DNA of 64,000 nucleotides from Purshia tridentata (taxonomy: Eukaryota > Streptophyta > Magnoliopsida > Rosales > Rosaceae), in the NCBI GenBank assembly GCA_003254885.1, contig QANT01002031.1:1-64000 (forward strand), given 5' to 3'. A program made the translations under genes and the position numbers. Shown in pieces: positions 62,932-64,000 of the stretch (position 1 is the stretch's first letter; every line of letters begins with the position of its first letter). The notes under the pieces were generated by a model, which was not told the DNA's origin, did not search any database, and was given only the letters and a program-made list of their open reading frames with translations.

Positions 62932-63500
62932 ATTCCATTATGGCATAGTCCATAAAGTCAACGACAATAATTAAGGCGTTGATTATGAGTTACGACAGCA
63001 TGGAACGGTGTTTCGGAAGACACCAAGAGACGTATGGTAGACAATAACACGTATCTTATAATGACATGTCGTATTTAGTGGGTTCAACTTGAACATGTCC
63101 TACAAAAGGTACAGAGGGCAGTTGGAGAATGATGTGAAGTTTATGTCTATTTCTGAAAAAAATGTGTGGCCCCCCCATTTGTAAATTGCCCAAGAAACAA
63201 AATGGGCTCAATAATATCCAAATGGAAACTTCAAACGGACGGGATCCGAATGGACACCAATTATGGTAACTGGATCACCAACGTGTATCTCTTTTCCCAC
63301 CAAAAATAACAGGTGGTGGTACAATTTTTGGGTACAACCCATTTAGCACAACGTACTAGTCCATGGGCACATAAGAAAGTCTCCCATAGCTTTCGGCCTT
63401 TGCCTGTTAGAAAAAGGTAACTTCAATCTGGTTGGTGTTTTGGATATTTTACAGTCGACAGAAATTACCGAATGCATTATTATAGGAACGGTGATGTAGG
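62932..63500. other. Intergenic region right of the foldback element
   Basis: No supported gene; right part probably promoter of a following gene. Confidence 0.4.
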
Positions 63501-63605
63501 AGCCAAGAAACAAGGAGGTCTCTGTCTCTCTGTCTCTGTATCTCTTCGTCTTTGGATCTCCAAAAACATATGAAACATCCACAATACCGATCTTCATTAG
63601 AAGGT
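63500..63605 (+). other. Possible first exon of a gene continuing beyond the window
   Basis: A CT-rich leader-like stretch (63515-63555) is followed by an ATG (63570) with MKHPQYRSSLE and a splice-donor-like AGAAG|GTAGTT (63603), then T-rich intron-like sequence to the window end. It could be a leader exon or a short first coding exon. Product not recognisable. Confidence 0.3.
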
Positions 63606-64000
63606 AGTTTCCTCTTTCCCTATTCCTTCTTTTTTTGTTCTTTTCAGATTTTATAAATTCTGTTAAGTCATGCTGGGTGTTACTGCTTAAATCATGTCTT
63701 TTGTTGCTTAAATCTTGGCATGGATTATGCCTTTTTTAGTGGTCTATCAATGTTTGATATGATACGATGTGGTAAATTGTGTATATTTTATCGACTTTTT
63801 CCACTGTATGTATGAACTTCTTTTTAATATTTTATCACCTCTTGGGAAGATAGTGAAACTGTTTGGGAGTTTCTTGTTTCTATTTGTTTTCTCAAATTCA
63901 TGGAATCATTCAAGATGGGTATTGTTTTAATTTTGTTTATATTTCAGCTTTTCAAATTTGGAAGTTTCTATGGGAATCTTGACTATGGGGCCAATTTTTT

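Noticed and set aside
1-64000. Retroelements, CRISPR arrays, organellar insertions, biosynthetic cluster
   Set aside because: No long terminal repeats, reverse-transcriptase or integrase frames, repeat-spacer arrays or plastid/mitochondrial gene blocks were seen; the genes belong to unrelated pathways.

Overview
This is a gene-rich stretch of a plant nuclear genome from a eudicot. Every gene is broken by short AT-rich introns with GT..AG ends. There is one nuclear tRNA-Trp gene, dinucleotide microsatellites are common, and all proteins are of recognisable angiosperm families. The style and protein sequences suggest a Rosaceae-like species (Prunus or a relative), but that is an impression and not a proof. 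One undetermined base (n) inside a poly-G run near 1728 shows that this is assembled genomic sequence. I see no bacterial, organellar, CRISPR or intact retroelement sequence.

Layout. 1-2314 (-): 5' part of a Mut-7-like 3'-5' exonuclease gene, head-to-head with an ATXR6-type H3K27 monomethyltransferase (3247-5571 +). 6314-6385 (+): tRNA-Trp(CCA). 6.4-12.1 kb: AT-rich gene desert. 12691-15770 (+): WD40 protein. 18801-19079 (-): small unnamed protein, divergent from the thylakoid lumenal TL17.4 gene (19914-21822 +). 24.15-24.36 kb (+): a MIR828 microRNA hairpin. 25843-27520 (+): GH17 beta-1,3-glucanase with an X8/CBM43 domain. 28726-31829 (+): ankyrin acyl-CoA-binding protein (ACBP1/2 type). 32651-34362 (+): ER EF-hand protein. 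37354-40050 (+): importin beta-1. 43253-43743 (+): precursor of a PSY-type tyrosine-sulfated peptide. 44716-47586 (-): TAP38/PPH1 LHCII phosphatase. 48231-49545 (-): pTAC7/PAP12. 51680-55702 (+): RCF3-like five-KH RNA-binding protein. 57002-58355 (+): organellar ribosomal protein bL9. 58964-62283 (+): TPR protein, probably plastid. A foldback element lies at about 62.5-62.93 kb, and a possible first exon of a further gene at about 63.5-63.6 kb.

The genes do not form one pathway, but several serve the chloroplast (TL17.4, TAP38, pTAC7, the TPR protein). From memory of Arabidopsis, the order matches several conserved blocks: ATXR6 beside the exonuclease (At5g24330/24340) with pTAC7 nearby (At5g24314); WD40, TL17.4, importin beta and ACBP1 (At5g53500-At5g53470); MIR828, ACBP2, EF-hand and TAP38 (At4g27765-At4g27800); and RCF3, L9 and TPR (At5g53060-At5g53080). 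The window therefore looks like a relatively unfractionated ancestral arrangement of genes that Arabidopsis split between duplicated segments.

The most interesting items are the MIR828 locus, the PSY peptide gene, an in-frame intron in the GH17 gene whose retention would replace the X8 domain with a GPI-anchor-like tail, and paired E2F sites plus a lost zinc-ligand cysteine in the ATXR6 gene. Exon limits were derived by hand from reading frame and splice-site logic.
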